Below, piece after piece: positions 5,965 to 7,378 of a DNA stretch of 7,378 nt. This DNA comes from Candidatus Omnitrophota bacterium. GTDB taxonomy: Bacteria > Omnitrophota > Gorgyraeia > Duberdicusellales > 4484-171. Both the position numbers and the translations under genes were made by a program. The DNA is taken from positions 1-7,378 of the forward strand of contig JAGLSH010000034.1 in assembly GCA_023135855.1 (NCBI GenBank). Direction: 5' to 3'. Below the pieces are notes generated by a model. That model made no database searches. It saw nothing but the letters and a program-made list of their open reading frames with translations, and was not told where the DNA came from. Positions within the stretch are counted from its first letter, which is position 1. Every line of letters begins with the position of its first letter.

Positions 5965-6602
5965 ATCTTTAAAAAATTATTAAAAACCTTTAATCCTAAT
6001 TTTTGACTCTTCTCAGGATGAAATTGTACTGCCCATACATTATCCTTGTGTAAGGCAGAAGCGAATTTTCCTCCGTAAGTAGTAGTCGTTAATACAACTT
6101 TGTTCTTTTTTGGCTTACAATAATAAGAATGAGCAAAATAAAAAAAACTATTCCCTTTGATTCCCCTAAACAATTTCTCTCCCTTCTCACTTCCCCCTTC
6201 TTCCTTTATCCTTTTTCCTTCATCCTTTATCTCCACCTGATTCCACCCCATATGAGGAATGATTAATCCCTTACCAATAAACTTTTTTACTTCTCCCTCA
6301 ATAATTCCTAACCCTCCTACACCAGGAGCTTCTTGGCTCTTCTCTAATAATAATTGCATTCCAAGACAAATACCTAAAAATGGTATACCTTCGCCAATTT
6401 TTCTTCTTAAAAGATCAAAAAGTTTTCTTTTTTTTAATTCTTTAACTGCTTGGCTAAAATGACCTACTCCAGGAAAAATTATTTTCTTAGCTTTGCTTAT
6501 AACAGCTGGGGAACTGCTAACCTTAACTTTCTTACCTAAAAATAAAGCGCTATTCTCTACGCTTTTTAAATTCCCCATTCCATAATCAACGATAACTATC
6601 AT
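5958..6602 (-). CDS. hisH: HisH, glutamine amidotransferase subunit of IGP synthase
   Basis: Class I glutaminase that supplies ammonia to HisF for imidazole glycerol phosphate formation. The 214-residue protein starts with the canonical MIVIVDYGMGNLKS; the frame stays open upstream to a GTG at 6668, but that extension is encoded by repeat-like DNA and is not family sequence. The catalytic triad is visible: Cys79 in GICLGMQ (77-83), His195 and Glu197 in QFHPEKS (193-199). IPHMGWNQV (115-123) and FFYFAHSYY (153-161) are typical. Between them, residues about 126-143 form a Lys/Glu/Gly-rich insertion, absent from typical homologues, encoded by a 7-bp tandem repeat. The insertion keeps the frame and all active-site motifs, so the enzyme is probably functional. 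The 3' end overlaps hisA by 7 bp. Its partner HisF must be encoded elsewhere. Confidence 0.95.
   Translation of the reverse strand: MIVIVDYGMGNLKSVENSALFLGKKVKVSSSPAVISKAKKIIFPGVGHFSQAVKELKKRKLFDLLRRKIGEGIPFLGICLGMQLLLEKSQEAPGVGGLGIIEGEVKKFIGKGLIIPHMGWNQVEIKDEGKRIKEEGGSEKGEKLFRGIKGNSFFYFAHSYYCKPKKNKVVLTTTTYGGKFASALHKDNVWAVQFHPEKSQKLGLKVFNNFLKIC
6177..6232 (-). repeat. Degenerate 7-bp tandem repeat inside hisH
   Basis: On the coding strand the DNA reads as eight purine-only or nearly purine-only heptamers in strict register: AGATAAA, GGATGAA, GGAAAAA, GGATAAA, GGAAGAA, GGGGGAA, GTGAGAA, GGGAGAG. The consensus is GGATAAA. It encodes the extra charged segment of HisH. The array is degenerate, suggesting an old expansion. 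Confidence 0.75.
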
Positions 6603-6652
6603 CTTCTTTTTAGTTGATGGGCATAAGAGTAAAAAAGTATATAGGTAAAAAC

Positions 6653-6700
6653 TCATTACCCCATTCACTCATTTTCTCATCCACCCATTCACTCATTACT
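6653..6700 (-). repeat. 8-bp tandem repeat at hisB-hisH junction
   Basis: On the coding strand six octamers follow in register: AGTAATGA, GTGAATGG, GTGGATGA, GAAAATGA, GTGAATGG, GGTAATGA. A 14-base unit, AATGAGTGAATGGG, recurs exactly at 6697-6684 and 6673-6660. The first octamer supplies the last two bases of the hisB stop codon. The rest fills half of the 96-bp hisB-hisH gap and produces the spurious upstream extension of the hisH frame. Confidence 0.75.
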
Positions 6701-7340
6701 AATCAATTATTCCTTTTGTTGAGGGAATACCTTCTCGGCGAGGATCGATTTGTGTGGCTTGGTCTAAAGCCTTACCCATAGCTTTAAAAAGAGCCTCTAA
6801 CAAATGATGCAAATCACCTTCTCCTGACTTTATATTGTAAACCAGACTCAAGCCAGCATGCTGAGTAAAGGCTTCTAAAAACTCTTCAGTATCTCTAGAG
6901 GTAAAGCTAGTATCATCAAAGGTTTCATTTGCTAAAATAGTATCTACTTTCACTTTATTGTTAGCACTTACCTGTCTATGTAATACAGGCCTTCCGCTTA
7001 TATCAATATTCACTTCAACAACTACCTTATCCATTGTCATCGAAAATGTACCATATCTGTTAATACCAGCTTTATCTCCTAAGGCTTCCTTAAAAGCTTT
7101 ACCAAGAGCAATGCCGATATCTTCGATTATATGGTGAGGGAGATCTCCCTTAGCTTTTAAATTCAAATTAAAAAGACCATGAAAAGCAAATAAAGTAAGT
7201 AAGTGATTAAGAGGTTCGAAACCAGTGACTACTTTAGCCTTGCCTCTACCATCGATAATGAATTCTCCCTTAATATCCACCTCATTTGTCTTTCTATTTA
7301 TCGCTGCTTTTCTTATTTCCTTTCCTTTTTTAAACCACAT
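6699..7340 (-). CDS. hisB: HisB, imidazoleglycerol-phosphate dehydratase (divergent)
   Basis: Manganese-dependent enzyme that dehydrates IGP to imidazole acetol phosphate; family members form 24-mers. The 213-residue protein keeps both signature half-motifs, PHHIIED (68-74) and HHLLEALFKA (178-187), plus H46 and H54, YGTFSMTMD (96-104), DISGRP (113-118), EEFLEAFTQHAGLSL (152-166) and the terminal PSTKG. It departs from consensus in several places: the usual F-x-DHML is LNHLL (44-48), the stretch between GDL and HH is shortened, and the MDE motif reads MDK (103-105). It is slightly longer than usual because of eight extra N-terminal residues. The ATG at 7340 is supported by GGAGG four bases upstream. 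The metal ligands appear intact, so activity is likely; this looks like a divergent subfamily rather than a dead gene. Confidence 0.92.
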   Translation of the reverse strand: MWFKKGKEIRKAAINRKTNEVDIKGEFIIDGRGKAKVVTGFEPLNHLLTLFAFHGLFNLNLKAKGDLPHHIIEDIGIALGKAFKEALGDKAGINRYGTFSMTMDKVVVEVNIDISGRPVLHRQVSANNKVKVDTILANETFDDTSFTSRDTEEFLEAFTQHAGLSLVYNIKSGEGDLHHLLEALFKAMGKALDQATQIDPRREGIPSTKGIID

Positions 7341-7344
7341 ACTT

Positions 7345-7349
7345 CCTCC
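7345..7349 (-). promoter_or_regulatory. Ribosome binding site of hisB
   Basis: GGAGG lies four bases before the ATG at 7340 and decides the start of hisB, giving the N-terminal MWFKKGKEIRKA instead of a later start. Confidence 0.75.
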
Positions 7350-7355
7350 GTAAAT

Positions 7356-7378
7356 TTAAGCTAAGCGCTTCTTAACGC
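7356..7378 (-). CDS. Possible C-terminal tail of an upstream gene
   Basis: One frame reads VKKRLA followed by TAA (7358-7356), ending 15 bp before the hisB ATG, the kind of spacing expected in an operon. A second frame, reading ALRSA and then TAG (7363-7361), is also open. In his operons the gene before hisB is often hisC or hisD, but seven codons cannot identify it. Confidence 0.3.

Noticed and set aside
6603..6668. N-terminal extension of HisH starting at GTG 6668
   Set aside because: It is partly encoded by the 8-bp repeat, matches nothing in the family, and the canonical MIVIVDYGMGN start lies at 6602.

Overview
The window is 7.4 kb of AT-rich bacterial DNA in which every supported gene lies on the minus strand, so transcription runs from high to low coordinates. 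It carries ordinary core metabolism and translation genes plus one unrecognised exported protein. The host looks like an uncultured bacterium. The exported protein has a 'TTYYPxPxGVY' motif after its signal peptide. From memory, this motif is common in small exported proteins of Omnitrophota and related candidate phyla, so that lineage is my best guess. This is an inference from one motif and general gene style; the housekeeping proteins alone do not fix the phylum.

Layout in transcription order: (1) a histidine block with the possible tail of an upstream gene (about 7378-7356), hisB (7340-6699), hisH (6602-5958) and hisA (5964-5245, overlapping hisH); (2) an exported protein of unknown function, 12 bp behind hisA (5232-4630); (3) ribosomal protein genes rplM (4549-4124) and rpsI (4087-3665), with a good sigma70-type promoter almost touching the rplM start codon; (4) a riboflavin block with ribBA (3539-2352), ribH (2307-1849), nusB (about 1789-1349), a PHP-family phosphoesterase (1356-523) and ribD (547 to beyond position 1, cut by the window edge). 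No gap without a gene exceeds 125 bp, and there is no sign of tRNA, rRNA, CRISPR, insertion sequence or phage.

How the genes work together: HisB, HisH and HisA catalyse middle steps of histidine synthesis, but hisF, the partner of hisH, does not follow hisA as it often does. RibBA makes both riboflavin precursors, RibD processes the GTP branch and RibH joins the branches. Riboflavin synthase (ribE) is not in the window. The pathway also needs a phosphatase between RibD and RibH, and the PHP gene interlocked with ribD is an attractive but unproven candidate.

The less ordinary features are two different short tandem repeats in the his block (a 7-bp unit inside hisH and an 8-bp unit at the hisB end), a probably leaderless rplM transcript, inverted repeats over two -35 boxes, a somewhat divergent HisB, and the unknown exported protein. 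I do not see a clearly new multi-gene system.
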